Counted from the first letter of the stretch, positions 8,191-16,630 are shown. The stretch is DNA of 24,015 nt from an uncultured Varibaculum sp. (GCF_902489465.1 NZ_CABTZZ010000029.1:1-24015); one strand, 5' to 3'. Notes: generated by a model not told the origin, from the letters alone. Numbers and translations: made by a program.

Positions 8191-9099
8191 ATGAATGCAA
8201 AAACCAGAGAAAACCGCACCAAACAGCAGAAACGCTCTAGTAGACAAAAAAGAGCCAGCGGAGAAAGTATCGGTGACGATGAATTAAGCACCGGTGATTA
8301 CGAAAAGGAAACGTTAGCTAATTCGCGCACTCGAGATTTAAAGCCGGGAACTAAGAAAGCCAAACCCCCATCCTCTGTCCAAAAAACAGCCAAACGTTCC
8401 CCTGGTCACGGGAGGGGGCCGCGAGGAGCACGCGGGAAAATGCGTGAACAGATCAAGCGAGTCGCCGAATCCCAGTTCATTGCCCGTGGCTATGACGGCA
8501 CCACGATGCGTTCGATTGCTAAAGGAGCGGGTTGCGACCCCGCCATGGTCAGCTATTATTTTCGCTCCAAACAGCGACTATTTCGCGACTGTTTCGATCT
8601 CCCCCTAGATCCCTTAGAACAAATCCTGCAGTTATGGGAACCCGGACTTGAGGGGATAGCCGACCGTCTGCTTGATTTCGCCTTCACGCTCTACGAAGAA
8701 CGCCTCACCAAAGATCGAATGAAAGCCCTGATGCGCGCCCTAATTACTGATTCCGAAACTACCCAACGTTTTCGCGCCTATATGAGCGACAATCTGTTAA
8801 AAGGGAGCGCGGAAGTGTTGAATGCTTTGCAAATAGCTTCCGGACAAGAGGCGAACGAGACATTGGAAACCAATTTCCACGCGCTCATCGAAATTCTAAT
8901 GTCCATGATTTACGGGGTGGCCACTATGCGCTATATCGTCCAGTTAGAACCGGTAGCCTCCATGGAGCGTAGCGAATTACAAAACCGGCTGGCTCCGATC
9001 TTGCAAACCCAAATCGAGAACCTGGCGCACGAAGTCTTCCCTTCGCTAGTACCTGCCCCAGGTCAAAGCGAAAACGCAACCTCAACAGATGAGGAATAG
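8191..9099 (+). CDS. TetR/AcrR-family transcriptional regulator with basic N-terminal extension
   Basis: Residues 84-135 form a typical TetR DNA-binding domain: an alpha-1 helix (REQIKRVAESQFIARGYDG), then TTMRSIAKGAG and the recognition helix region DPAMVSYYFRSKQRLF. Residues 140-285 match the helical ligand-binding/dimerisation domain. Ahead of the HTH lie about 83 residues rich in Lys, Arg, Ser and Gly with no recognisable domain, giving 302 residues against about 200 for most relatives. The chosen ATG has AGGA seven bases upstream; an internal ATG at 8440 (Met84) would give a normal-length TetR but has a poorly spaced AGGAG. The gene diverges from the giant activase across 82 bases, so it probably regulates that gene and itself (inference). 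The ligand may be an acyl-CoA or other hydrophobic metabolite, but nothing in the sequence fixes this. Confidence 0.85.
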   Translation: MNAKTRENRTKQQKRSSRQKRASGESIGDDELSTGDYEKETLANSRTRDLKPGTKKAKPPSSVQKTAKRSPGHGRGPRGARGKMREQIKRVAESQFIARGYDGTTMRSIAKGAGCDPAMVSYYFRSKQRLFRDCFDLPLDPLEQILQLWEPGLEGIADRLLDFAFTLYEERLTKDRMKALMRALITDSETTQRFRAYMSDNLLKGSAEVLNALQIASGQEANETLETNFHALIEILMSMIYGVATMRYIVQLEPVASMERSELQNRLAPILQTQIENLAHEVFPSLVPAPGQSENATSTDEE

Positions 9100-9220
9100 C
9101 CCTCAGGCTTTCGACGGTTAAACTTTGCCTCCCCCGCAGTTAAAGAATCGTATTAGCCAGCAGCCAGCTAACTGACATGGCAGAATGCATTTTGCAGATT
9201 AACCTGGCTATCCTAAAGAG

Positions 9221-10810
9221 GTGATGCAAATACTCGCCTCTTCTCCCCTATTGACCCTGTTTTTAGTGATCGCCCTCGGCACCCTATTCGGTTCAATCCC
9301 GTTCGGACCGTTAAAGTTTGGAGCGGCCGGCGCCTTATTCGTAGGTCTCGCCGCAGGCGCCCTCGACCCGGCACTCGGGGAGAATCTTTCTCTGGTATCT
9401 GCCATTGGTCTGGCACTATTTGTCTACACTATCGGCTTAGCAGCAGGAGCTTCTTTCTTCCGCGACCTACGCAAACAAGCGCCCCTTTTGATTGGGGCAG
9501 TTGCGCTACTTGCCATATATGCCTTGATTGTGACCTTCGGCGGCAAAGCCTTGGGGCTTAGTTCCCCGCTACTGGGAGGATTGTTCGCCGGTTCGCTCAC
9601 CACCACCCCCGCTCTAGCGGCCGCTACCGACGCTGCCGGAGGAAGCGCCCAGCCGGCAGTAGGATACGCGATCGCCTACCCGGTGGGGGTAATCGTGACC
9701 ATGGTGGTAGTGACGGCACTCATGCGGATAAAACTTCCGGCGCAAAACGATCCCGATCCCGCTTCCGCTGCAGGGCTAGCTACCCAAACTATTCGGGTAG
9801 AAAACCCGATGCGCATCCAGGAAATACCGGGGATTGCCGAGGTCGTGGGATCTTCGGAAGGCGGGCTGCGGATTTCCTATCTGCTACGGGAAGGAATAAT
9901 GCAAGTTGCCCACCCCGATGGGGAACTAAAAGCCGGCGATTTAGCGTTCCTGGTCGGCATTCCAGATGCGGTTAAAACTGCAGGGCAGGCGCTAGGAAAA
10001 CCGATAGAAGAAGATATCTCTAATGACCGCACGGCGGTAAACTTTAGCCGCTTCACGGTATCAAATACCCGCCTAGTAGGCACCCCGGTCGCGAATCTGT
10101 TTTTGCCGGCTCGTTTCCAATCATTACTTACCCGGGTACGCCGCGACGATACCGATATGCTCGCTACCGCCGGAACCCGCCTGCAGCTGGGAGATCGGGT
10201 ACTAGTGGTTTATCCGGTTGAACGCGAAGCGGATATCGCTAAAACTTTCGGGGATTCAGAACATAAAATCTCGGCCATCGATTACCTGCCATTCGGGCTC
10301 GGGATTGCCGCCGGAGTGGCACTAGGGTTAATCTCGATTCCCCTGGGCTCTCTTGGCTCACTCGCATTAGGAGCCGCGGCAGGTCCGCTGGTAGTGGGAT
10401 TAATACTAGGGCGTATTGACCGGTTGGGGCCGTTGGTGTTCTCCCTCGCGCCCTCGGCAAATAATATGTTGCGGCAAATGGGGCTGGTGTTATTCCTGGC
10501 CGCTGTAGGTTTATCTTCTGGGCAAGCCTTTGCGGCCAAAGCTTTTTCCCTTACCGGAATAAAAATCGGGTTACTGGCCGCTGCCGGGATGGCACCAGTG
10601 CTGGTGGCATTCTGGTTACTCGGAAAATTCTTGGGGCTTTCTACTGCCCGGATGGCGGGAGCGATTGCCGGTTTCGTGGGGCAGCCGGCAATCCTCAGTC
10701 ACGTACAGACCACCATCCCCGATGAGCGCTGCGAATCCGGGTATTCCGCGACCTTCGCCCTCGGAATTATTGCAAAAATCGTGCTAGTCCAAATCGTGAT
10801 GGTGCTTTAG
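9221..10810 (+). CDS. AspT/YidE-family membrane transporter (aspartate-alanine exchanger family) with RCK_C domains
   Basis: The 529-residue protein has the full AspT-family layout. An N-terminal membrane half (about 1-170) carries the signatures TIGLAAGASFF and GSLTTTPALAAA. Two cytoplasmic RCK_C/TrkA-C-like domains follow (about 188-250 and 276-345). The C-terminal membrane half repeats the motifs as LVLFLAAVGLSSG and AGFVGQPAIL. The characterised AspT exchanges aspartate for alanine; YidE-type members are uncharacterised, so the substrate is open. The start is ambiguous: GTG at 9221 or ATG at 9224, with GAGG almost touching either. TATCCT six bases before the GTG could be a -10 for a leaderless transcript. 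It is convergent with the antiporter gene, whose stop is one base away. Confidence 0.9.
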   Translation: MMQILASSPLLTLFLVIALGTLFGSIPFGPLKFGAAGALFVGLAAGALDPALGENLSLVSAIGLALFVYTIGLAAGASFFRDLRKQAPLLIGAVALLAIYALIVTFGGKALGLSSPLLGGLFAGSLTTTPALAAATDAAGGSAQPAVGYAIAYPVGVIVTMVVVTALMRIKLPAQNDPDPASAAGLATQTIRVENPMRIQEIPGIAEVVGSSEGGLRISYLLREGIMQVAHPDGELKAGDLAFLVGIPDAVKTAGQALGKPIEEDISNDRTAVNFSRFTVSNTRLVGTPVANLFLPARFQSLLTRVRRDDTDMLATAGTRLQLGDRVLVVYPVEREADIAKTFGDSEHKISAIDYLPFGLGIAAGVALGLISIPLGSLGSLALGAAAGPLVVGLILGRIDRLGPLVFSLAPSANNMLRQMGLVLFLAAVGLSSGQAFAAKAFSLTGIKIGLLAAAGMAPVLVAFWLLGKFLGLSTARMAGAIAGFVGQPAILSHVQTTIPDERCESGYSATFALGIIAKIVLVQIVMVL

Positions 10811-10811
10811 C

Positions 10812-12875
10812 TTAATGACCAGCATCAGCATAATTCATTTGTAACAGGTAAACTTCTTGCCGCAGTGCATCAGCCAAATCATCACTGAGAGTACCGTCTT
10901 CCCGTAGATCCTGAATACACCCCAGTTGCAGCCGCAAGGACTCTTCTTCTAAGTCATCGACTTGTGCCTGCAAATCATTACGATAAGAGCGCGAATCATT
11001 CTTCAAAACTTTAACTATCTCTTGGTGATCTTCCAGCAGATAGCTAGCAACTTGACGCTCCAAATCGTCGGTGGTGCTTTGACGGGCACGCAAATACTTG
11101 ATGGCTTCCTCTTCCATTCGTAAACGCATCGCCCGCATCCCATTAGGATTCTCGATTACCGGGACAGAACCAGACCTTAACCGCATCTTCTTGAACCAGT
11201 CCCCTAAACGGTTACGCAGAAACTGACCAACACCACGCAAGCTTTTCCCAGGATGATGCGCGGTAGACTGCGAACCGTACAACAGTAAGGAGCGACGTAA
11301 AACTTTGCGCATAGCCGCTACTACCGTTTTATCTGCCTGCCCAGAATCCGCTATTTCATCGAGTAGACGCATCTGGTGACGAATAGTATCAATCCGAATC
11401 TCACGGAAAAGATTATGGGAATGAGAAGAATCCAAATCCTCATTTATTTGGCGGGTCAAACGCGTACAAACCACAGTGACCGCCAAAGGGGAACCAGGCG
11501 CGAATTCTTCCCGCAAAACCTTGATCACCTGTTTCTTTACCAGGGCACGTGCCTGATGAAGCACGGTATCATCAGGCATTTCCGGAGCGGGTGTAAGCAA
11601 GGGGGTCAAGAAATTAGCCATCAGCAAAGTCAATAGAATAACGCCGGAGGCGATAAAGATTAATTCGCCGCGGGCAGGAAAGTCTTTTCCTCCCGCCGTC
11701 ACCAGGGGCAACGTGAAAGCAATCGATAAGGTAACTGCCCCTTTAGGTCCAGCTAAAGTTGTGACCAGGGCGTTTTGAATAAGTTTGAGAGTGCGAACCT
11801 TGCCGCCCGCAAAAACCTCTGTAAACTCTATTGAGGATTTGTCCCGTCGTTGCAAACGCAGGTAGTAGCGCCAATCGAAAAGCAAAACCCATACAAAACG
11901 TAAAACTACGCTTAGGGCAGTTATCGCAAAAACTAGCCCAATCAGGGATAACGGATTAGAGTTTTCACGCCAAGTATTGTTAAACACCCCCGGGATTTGC
12001 GTACCCAACATGATGAACACAATCCCGTTGAGAATAAACGCGACAACTTCCCAAACTGAACCGGACACCAAACGTACTCGAGCAGCAAAAGCACTCTTCC
12101 TCTGCGGAAGTAGAGTAACCAAAAGACCACCGGCAACTACCGCTAAAATCCCCGAAACGTGCAGCTCTTCGGCAATAATAAAGAAAACTAAAGGTGAGAG
12201 CAGTTCAAAAGTCACGTGGAAAACCGTGGACTCTAACCCAATGCCCCGCACCGCCTTTAGTATCAGCAAAGATATAATCCCCAGCAACACCCCGAGAGAT
12301 AATCCCCCCAAAAACGAAAGCGCAAAAGCTCCAGCCGCATTGGTTAAAGAAAAAGCACCAGTGACGGCTGCCGCCACCGCGAACTGAAAAGAAACAATCC
12401 CGGAAGCATCATTAATCAGGGCTTCACCAGCTAGTAAAGTGCTTTGCCTCGAATTAAGTTTTACCGTTCCCGACAAGGCTCCCACTGCAACCGCATCGGT
12501 CGGACCCAACGCCGCCCCCAACGCAAAAGCCGCCGTAAGTGGGATTGACGGCTCTAAATAGTTCAAGACGAAACCCACAGCTAGACAGCTGCAAATGACT
12601 AAGCCAATCGCCAGATTGAGCACTGCCGAAAAATGCCGATAAAGCAATCGTTTAGAAACATTTCGGGATTCATCATAGAGTAAAGGAGCAATAAAGAGCA
12701 CCAAAAATAGCTCGGGATCTAAACTAAATTCAAGAGGTCCGCTGATAAAAACTGCCATTAGCAAACCAATCCCGATTTGCACCAACGGCAGGGAGACTCG
12801 CGAAACCATCTGGTCAAGGACTGACGAAAGCAGCACAAAGCACAATACGATCACTACAAAGTGCAAAGTTTCCAT
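10812..12875 (-). CDS. CPA1-family Na+/H+ (cation/proton) antiporter
   Basis: A 687-residue protein. Residues 1 to about 425 hold about a dozen hydrophobic segments. The ion-binding signatures are ALGPTDAVAVGAL (transmembrane 4/5 region) and GEALINDASGIVSF, whose Asn-Asp is the NhaP/NHE-type transport site. The remaining 250 or so residues are charged and helical, with several predicted coiled-coil-like stretches, forming a cytoplasmic regulatory tail as in long CPA1 members. Its likely role is to exchange external protons for internal Na+ or K+ in pH and salt homeostasis. The ATG at 12875 has a GGGA motif about nine bases upstream. It converges on the AspT-type transporter with no room for a terminator between them. 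Substrate preference cannot be read from the sequence. Confidence 0.92.
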   Translation of the reverse strand: METLHFVVIVLCFVLLSSVLDQMVSRVSLPLVQIGIGLLMAVFISGPLEFSLDPELFLVLFIAPLLYDESRNVSKRLLYRHFSAVLNLAIGLVICSCLAVGFVLNYLEPSIPLTAAFALGAALGPTDAVAVGALSGTVKLNSRQSTLLAGEALINDASGIVSFQFAVAAAVTGAFSLTNAAGAFALSFLGGLSLGVLLGIISLLILKAVRGIGLESTVFHVTFELLSPLVFFIIAEELHVSGILAVVAGGLLVTLLPQRKSAFAARVRLVSGSVWEVVAFILNGIVFIMLGTQIPGVFNNTWRENSNPLSLIGLVFAITALSVVLRFVWVLLFDWRYYLRLQRRDKSSIEFTEVFAGGKVRTLKLIQNALVTTLAGPKGAVTLSIAFTLPLVTAGGKDFPARGELIFIASGVILLTLLMANFLTPLLTPAPEMPDDTVLHQARALVKKQVIKVLREEFAPGSPLAVTVVCTRLTRQINEDLDSSHSHNLFREIRIDTIRHQMRLLDEIADSGQADKTVVAAMRKVLRRSLLLYGSQSTAHHPGKSLRGVGQFLRNRLGDWFKKMRLRSGSVPVIENPNGMRAMRLRMEEEAIKYLRARQSTTDDLERQVASYLLEDHQEIVKVLKNDSRSYRNDLQAQVDDLEEESLRLQLGCIQDLREDGTLSDDLADALRQEVYLLQMNYADAGH

Positions 12876-13037
12876 TCTTTAGCGTCCCTAGTCTCTTATT
12901 TTCAGTTTTGATAAGTTCAGCCCCAGCACCAGCTAGATAACTCCTCTATGGATTCAAGAGGGCGCCAGTCGGGCTTTTCGTTGCCATCAGTTCCTGCACT
13001 CGCTACCACCAGGTAAACGAAGTAGCTGTCTAGCGAG
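12876..13037. other. Intergenic region between ribF end and antiporter start
   Basis: The 162 bases should contain the antiporter promoter and the end of the ribF transcript. Visible structure is limited to a 7-bp inverted repeat (CTCGCTA at 12999-13005, TAGCGAG at 13031-13037) with a 25-base spacer, and a shorter CCTCT/AGAGG pair near 12946-12962. Neither has a U-tract, so a terminator is not called. Confidence 0.3.
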
Positions 13038-14027
13038 CTATTGTGCGGTTACATCCTCAGGGTTAATTCTACCAGCTGGAGGAACACCCAGAATTTCGCT
13101 ACAGGAACGCAAATCTTCATCCATTCGCGCGAGCAGTTTTTCGACGCTCTCTACTTTCAGCATGGGACGCAGATGAGCAATAAAATCTATTGCAACTGGT
13201 TCATCATAAAGATCAAGGTCAGCTCGCCCTAACACATGGGCTTCCACCGTAACCTTGTCCCCAGAAAACTGCGGATTAGTTCCTACCGAAATTGCGGCCG
13301 GCAGATGCTCCACCGCGTTAGTTCCCGGTACTGAACGGATCAATAAACCTGCATAGACCCCATCGGCTGGAATCGCTAACCCCTGGGTGTTCCCCAGGTT
13401 GGCGGTAGGAAATCCCAGCTGGCGTCCGCGGCGGAAACCTCGTTCCACGATTCCGCGCAGCCGGTAACTGCGCCCTAAAATCCGCCCCGCCCCTTCCACA
13501 TCACCTTTAGCTAGACAAGCGCGCACCCGGGTTGAGGAATAGCGGCGCATGTCCTGGTCGGTAATATCGGCAACTTCGATAACTTGAAAATCTTGAGTCA
13601 GGCCCGCCTCACGCAAAGTCTCGATATTGCCCTGGTTCCCGCGGCCAAATTGCATATCTTCGCCGACCACGAGCTCTTTAACCTGCAGCCCCTGCACAAA
13701 ATAGTGGTCAATGAACCACTGGGGACTTTGATTAGCTAAATCCCAGGTGTAGGGCACCACCCAGGTGGCGTCCAGTCCCAGCGCCGCCATCGCGTCGAGG
13801 CGATCAGGAAGTGGCTGAATCAAAAGCGTGGGGTTGTCCGGATGATGCAGGTGGGAGGGATGGGGATCAAAAGTAATGGCCACCGCTTTTAAACCCGCGC
13901 GCCGTGCCCGCTCTACTACGGTTTTTAAAATCCGGGTGTGTCCCTTATGCACCCCATCGAAAATCCCGATTGCTGCCACGGTACGCTGGCCTGTTTCCAG
14001 CATCGGGGAGTCGATCCAAATTTCCAC
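13038..14027 (-). CDS. ribF: Bifunctional riboflavin kinase / FMN adenylyltransferase (FAD synthetase)
   Basis: This enzyme converts riboflavin to FMN and then FAD in the cytoplasm. The N-terminal adenylyltransferase domain (about 15-160) shows the nucleotidyltransferase motif GIFDGVHKGH (21-30), TFDPHPS, and VGEDMQFGRGNQGN. The link RYSSTRVR leads to the C-terminal riboflavin kinase domain, with GRSYRLRG, the FPTANL motif that binds ATP/Mg and flavin, and the catalytic-Glu region VEAHVL. The length of 329 is normal. The start is GTG at 14027, three bases after the stop of the Cys-Gly micro-ORF, with only a weak Shine-Dalgarno site of its own, so translational coupling is likely. ribF usually follows truB directly in this phylum; here about 6.8 kb separates them. 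Confidence 0.96.
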   Translation of the reverse strand: MEIWIDSPMLETGQRTVAAIGIFDGVHKGHTRILKTVVERARRAGLKAVAITFDPHPSHLHHPDNPTLLIQPLPDRLDAMAALGLDATWVVPYTWDLANQSPQWFIDHYFVQGLQVKELVVGEDMQFGRGNQGNIETLREAGLTQDFQVIEVADITDQDMRRYSSTRVRACLAKGDVEGAGRILGRSYRLRGIVERGFRRGRQLGFPTANLGNTQGLAIPADGVYAGLLIRSVPGTNAVEHLPAAISVGTNPQFSGDKVTVEAHVLGRADLDLYDEPVAIDFIAHLRPMLKVESVEKLLARMDEDLRSCSEILGVPPAGRINPEDVTAQ

Positions 14028-14030
14028 GAT

Positions 14031-14183
14031 CTACTTTTCGCTTTGCCGCACGCTCAGTTCCGGGCGTCCATTCGCCGGCACGCCCAGTTCCCCGGTGCGT
14101 TTTTCTTCCGCAGTCTTGCGACCTTTGCCTTTACCGCCACAGCCGCAACCACATCCGCAAGTACCTTTATTTTCTTCGCTCAT
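14031..14183 (-). CDS. Cys-Gly-rich 50-residue micro-protein
   Basis: ATG at 14183 to TAG at 14031-14033. It is preceded by AAAGGAGG three bases before the ATG, the strongest Shine-Dalgarno site in the window, which strongly supports translation. The product starts MSEENKGT, then has four Cys alternating with Gly (CGCGCGCGG, residues 9-17), a basic stretch KGKGRKTAEEKR, and a polar end. It has no signal peptide or membrane segment. The clustered Cys suggests metal or iron-sulfur binding, or thiol chemistry, but I do not recognise the family. It ends three bases before the ribF start and so is probably in the ribF operon and coupled to it. A similar GCGCASSC patch ends the giant activase, which may be coincidence. 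Confidence 0.7.
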   Translation of the reverse strand: MSEENKGTCGCGCGCGGKGKGRKTAEEKRTGELGVPANGRPELSVRQSEK

Positions 14184-14196
14184 GTTCCTCCTTTAG

Positions 14197-14400
14197 CTAC
14201 TTTGTAAACTTAGTACAGAACGCCACTTGCCCTCCACTGGCGACGCCAATAGCGATATCTTTTGCCCCGGCTTTGGCAGGAACAAATATTCCGATTTGGC
14301 TTACTAACTTGCAGGACAGGTGCCGTATTCTTACTATCTGCCTTTCAACGATACCTATCCCCGAAGAGCCTAACAGGGACAAGAGAGTGCAACAAAGCAT
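14197..14400 (-). CDS. Possible 67-residue ORF or gene remnant upstream of the micro-protein
   Basis: ATG at 14400 with AGGG about six bases upstream; it ends in TAG 13 bases before the Cys-Gly micro-ORF start. The second half (GIFVPAKAGAKDIAIGVAS) looks like genuine protein in composition and codon use; the first half does not. It could be a short real gene, the remnant of a gene eroded at the edge of the carbohydrate block, or simply leader sequence carrying the promoter of the ribF transcript. No family is recognised. Confidence 0.22.
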   Translation of the reverse strand: MLCCTLLSLLGSSGIGIVERQIVRIRHLSCKLVSQIGIFVPAKAGAKDIAIGVASGGQVAFCTKFTK

Positions 14401-14449
14401 CTAGTACCCTGCTTTCCAGCGAACATCTGGATACAAGAACCTAGGACTA

Positions 14450-15817
14450 TTACTCGGTGAATACCTCAGCAATTAACGGATTCTTCTCACAGTATTCGTC
14501 TAGTAACTTGCGGGCTACTAGCACCGAATCTACTAACGGGTGAGACGCGAACGCTCTCCATGCTTTAGTTTTATCCCCTTGTAAGGCGGCGTCGATAATT
14601 AGTTCTTCGCAGGCCTTAACCGAGGTTATTAGCCCTAGCTCTGCCCCGGTGACCGGCGCTACTTTCTGGGGGTGAATACCCTTTGCATCCACCAGGCAAG
14701 GCACTTCAACTACCGCCTCAGAATTTAATTCTGGAATCAGTAGATCTGTGTCTTCACAGTCAGCATTACCTATGTTAAGGATCATTCGGGATTGAGTCCC
14801 CACAGTGAGCGATTCCATGATTCCCAGAGCAACCTCTTGATACCCTCCCCCAGCTATATCCTCAGAGCGTCGCCCTGCGCGCTGGCTCGGATCACGAGAT
14901 TCTGCCATATAGGTCGCTTCCCGTTCATCATGGTATTGGTTCCATATGTTCCAGGCATTTTCAGGGTTATCTAAAACGTCTTGATAGAATCCACGCTGTT
15001 GCTTATCCAAGAATTCTCCGCGAGTCTGAGGTTCTTTTTTGATACGCGCCAAGGATTCACGGTTCAAGTAGTAGTAAAAAAGATACTCATTGGGAAGCAT
15101 CCCTAGGGCGCGTATCCAGTCTCCTCCTATGGTACGAGCCTCCTCCATATGGTCTAATAGGTCATCATCTGCAATTAATCCAGGAAGAAGATCTTCGCCG
15201 TTTTTCACCAGTGTACGCAGCCAACCGAGATGGTTTAAGCCTACATAGTCAAAGTCCACATCGTCTTGATTCACCCCTAGTGCCGCGCATGCTCTGCGCA
15301 TTAGACCAATTGGAGTATCACAAATACCAACCACCCTGCGTCCGAGAACTTGTCGCATCGCCTGGGTAATAATCCCGGCTGGATTAGTAAAATTGATTGT
15401 CCAGCTGTTAGGAGCGACCTCTTTAATAATCTGAGCCAGCTGGACGGCAGCGGGAATGGTACGAAGCGCATAGGCATATCCACCCGCGCCGACAGTTTCT
15501 TGTCCGAGTACCCCATGACCTAGCCCGACCCGCTCGTCTGTGATACGTCCACAGGTACCCCCGATACGCATGGCAGAAAACACAAAATTGGCATCAGTTA
15601 GCGCTTCGGATAGGTTATAGCAAGCTGATACTCTCGGACTTGTTGGCCGGTTTAGAAAACCAGATCCGGTTAACACCGCCATAATCGCGTCCGTGCGAGA
15701 AGACTCTACGTCGTACAGCACAACTTCATTGACACGTAGTTTTGCTTTGGGATCTGCTAGAACCTCTATAACCTGGGGTACTCGAAAACCTCCACCCCCA
15801 ATTATTACTAATTTCAT
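14450..15817 (-). CDS. Glycoside hydrolase family 4 enzyme (6-phospho-beta-glucosidase type)
   Basis: Family 4 enzymes cleave glycosides by an NAD+-dependent oxidation/elimination mechanism with a divalent metal such as Mn2+. The 455-residue length is typical. The Rossmann motif is IIGGGGFRVPQV (5-16). INFTNPAGI (141-149) is the conserved Asn/Pro region. The metal ligands are expected at Cys166 in GICDTPIG and His196 in VGLNHLGW. GVLGQETVGAGG is the loop before the catalytic region. CDTPIG and the length fit the 6-phospho-beta-glucosidase branch rather than alpha-glucosidases, but a related NAD-dependent activity on another sugar is possible. The start overlaps the DeoR stop by 4 bases (ATGA), so the pair is an operon. 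The PfkB kinase across the divergent promoter could supply a phosphorylated substrate. Confidence 0.9.
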   Translation of the reverse strand: MKLVIIGGGGFRVPQVIEVLADPKAKLRVNEVVLYDVESSRTDAIMAVLTGSGFLNRPTSPRVSACYNLSEALTDANFVFSAMRIGGTCGRITDERVGLGHGVLGQETVGAGGYAYALRTIPAAVQLAQIIKEVAPNSWTINFTNPAGIITQAMRQVLGRRVVGICDTPIGLMRRACAALGVNQDDVDFDYVGLNHLGWLRTLVKNGEDLLPGLIADDDLLDHMEEARTIGGDWIRALGMLPNEYLFYYYLNRESLARIKKEPQTRGEFLDKQQRGFYQDVLDNPENAWNIWNQYHDEREATYMAESRDPSQRAGRRSEDIAGGGYQEVALGIMESLTVGTQSRMILNIGNADCEDTDLLIPELNSEAVVEVPCLVDAKGIHPQKVAPVTGAELGLITSVKACEELIIDAALQGDKTKAWRAFASHPLVDSVLVARKLLDEYCEKNPLIAEVFTE

Positions 15818-16551
15818 GCAAAAATCACCTCTATTTTTTCGGACTGTTTGGGAAGACTAGCTCGGGGAGCCGTGGTGACTAATCCGGTCAAATTCTTCAG
15901 ATACGTAACATCCAACAGGCCGGAACCTGGAAATTTATCAGCAGCTGCTAAAAGATACGTATTTACCGAGTGCTCCAAAATACCGCGCTTAACCGGAACT
16001 TCAATACCTGTAGAGTCCAATACCATTCCGTCTGGTCGCACTCCCGAAGTCCCCAGGAAGGCGTAATCAGCGGTAATCTGTGCCAGCGCATTTTCAGTAA
16101 TGTTTCCAACCAGCGAGCAATAGGATCGACGTAGCACTCCCCCCAGTACAATTAGCTCAGTTTGAGAGGAGCCCCGCAGTTCATCTACTACCGCCAAGGA
16201 GGCGGTAATCACTACCAAATCTCGCCCTCGCAGCTCTCTAGCAAGCGCAGCACCAGTCGTACCAATATCTATAATTACCGTGGCGCGTTCAGGAATTATT
16301 TGTGAGGCAAGCCTTGCTATTCGTTGCTTTTCTTCCTGCGCATATGCTGCTACTTCGGCGAAAGGATTGGCATCTGACTCGATTACTCCCCCACGAACCC
16401 GCGTTAGCATCCCTTCCCGGTCTAGCAAAGACAAATCACGACGGATAGTAGAAGTTGAAACTTGAAGCGTTTGAGCTAGCTGATCAACTGTCATATCCCC
16501 GCTTTTCTTCACGATGCTAGCAATTTGCATCCGACGTTGATGTGGCAGCAT
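15814..16551 (-). CDS. DeoR-family sugar-responsive transcriptional repressor
   Basis: The 245-residue protein has an N-terminal DeoR winged helix: LPHQRRMQIASIVKKSG, then MTVDQLAQTLQVSTSTIRRDLSLLDREGML and the wing RVRGGV. The C-terminal sugar-phosphate sensor domain (about 75-235) contains IIDIGTTGAALARELRG, LGGVLRRSYCSLVG, DYAFLGTSGV and AAADKFP, all family hallmarks. Such proteins bind repeats near the promoter and release on binding a phosphorylated sugar. It most likely controls the 14450-20723 cluster through the divergent region next to it. The ATG at 16551 lacks a good Shine-Dalgarno site; TAAGAT ends six bases before it, consistent with a leaderless mRNA. GH4 follows with a 4-base overlap. 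Confidence 0.93.
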   Translation of the reverse strand: MLPHQRRMQIASIVKKSGDMTVDQLAQTLQVSTSTIRRDLSLLDREGMLTRVRGGVIESDANPFAEVAAYAQEEKQRIARLASQIIPERATVIIDIGTTGAALARELRGRDLVVITASLAVVDELRGSSQTELIVLGGVLRRSYCSLVGNITENALAQITADYAFLGTSGVRPDGMVLDSTGIEVPVKRGILEHSVNTYLLAAADKFPGSGLLDVTYLKNLTGLVTTAPRASLPKQSEKIEVIFA

Positions 16552-16630
16552 GTCTTAATCTTATCCCACTTTCTTTCAGATTTACGCAAATTCACGCAAC
16601 TTTTGTCATTTATTGTGCAATAATAGTCAC
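16552..16630. promoter_or_regulatory. Divergent promoter/operator region of the sugar cluster
   Basis: Plus strand: a -10-like AATAAT at 16619-16624 ends six bases before the ATG at 16631. Minus strand: TAAGAT (16558-16563) ends six bases before the DeoR ATG. Both genes lack Shine-Dalgarno sites, so both mRNAs may start at the A of the start codon. Between them are TTTACGCAA (16581-16589), TTCACGCAA (16591-16599) and the related TTGTGCAA (16613-16620). The first two are ten bases apart, one helical turn, and are good candidates for DeoR binding sites. No clean -35 boxes were found. Confidence 0.5.

Noticed and set aside
12951..13019. 22-codon plus-strand ORF starting with ATG after the antiporter gene
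   Set aside because: It has no Shine-Dalgarno site and its product has no recognisable features; likely chance.
12999..13037. CTCGCTA/TAGCGAG inverted repeat as ribF terminator
   Set aside because: The arms are short, the spacer is 25 bases and no U-tract follows.
16613..16630. TTG start adding six residues to the PfkB kinase
   Set aside because: It overlaps the likely -10 box and adds residues outside the kinase fold.
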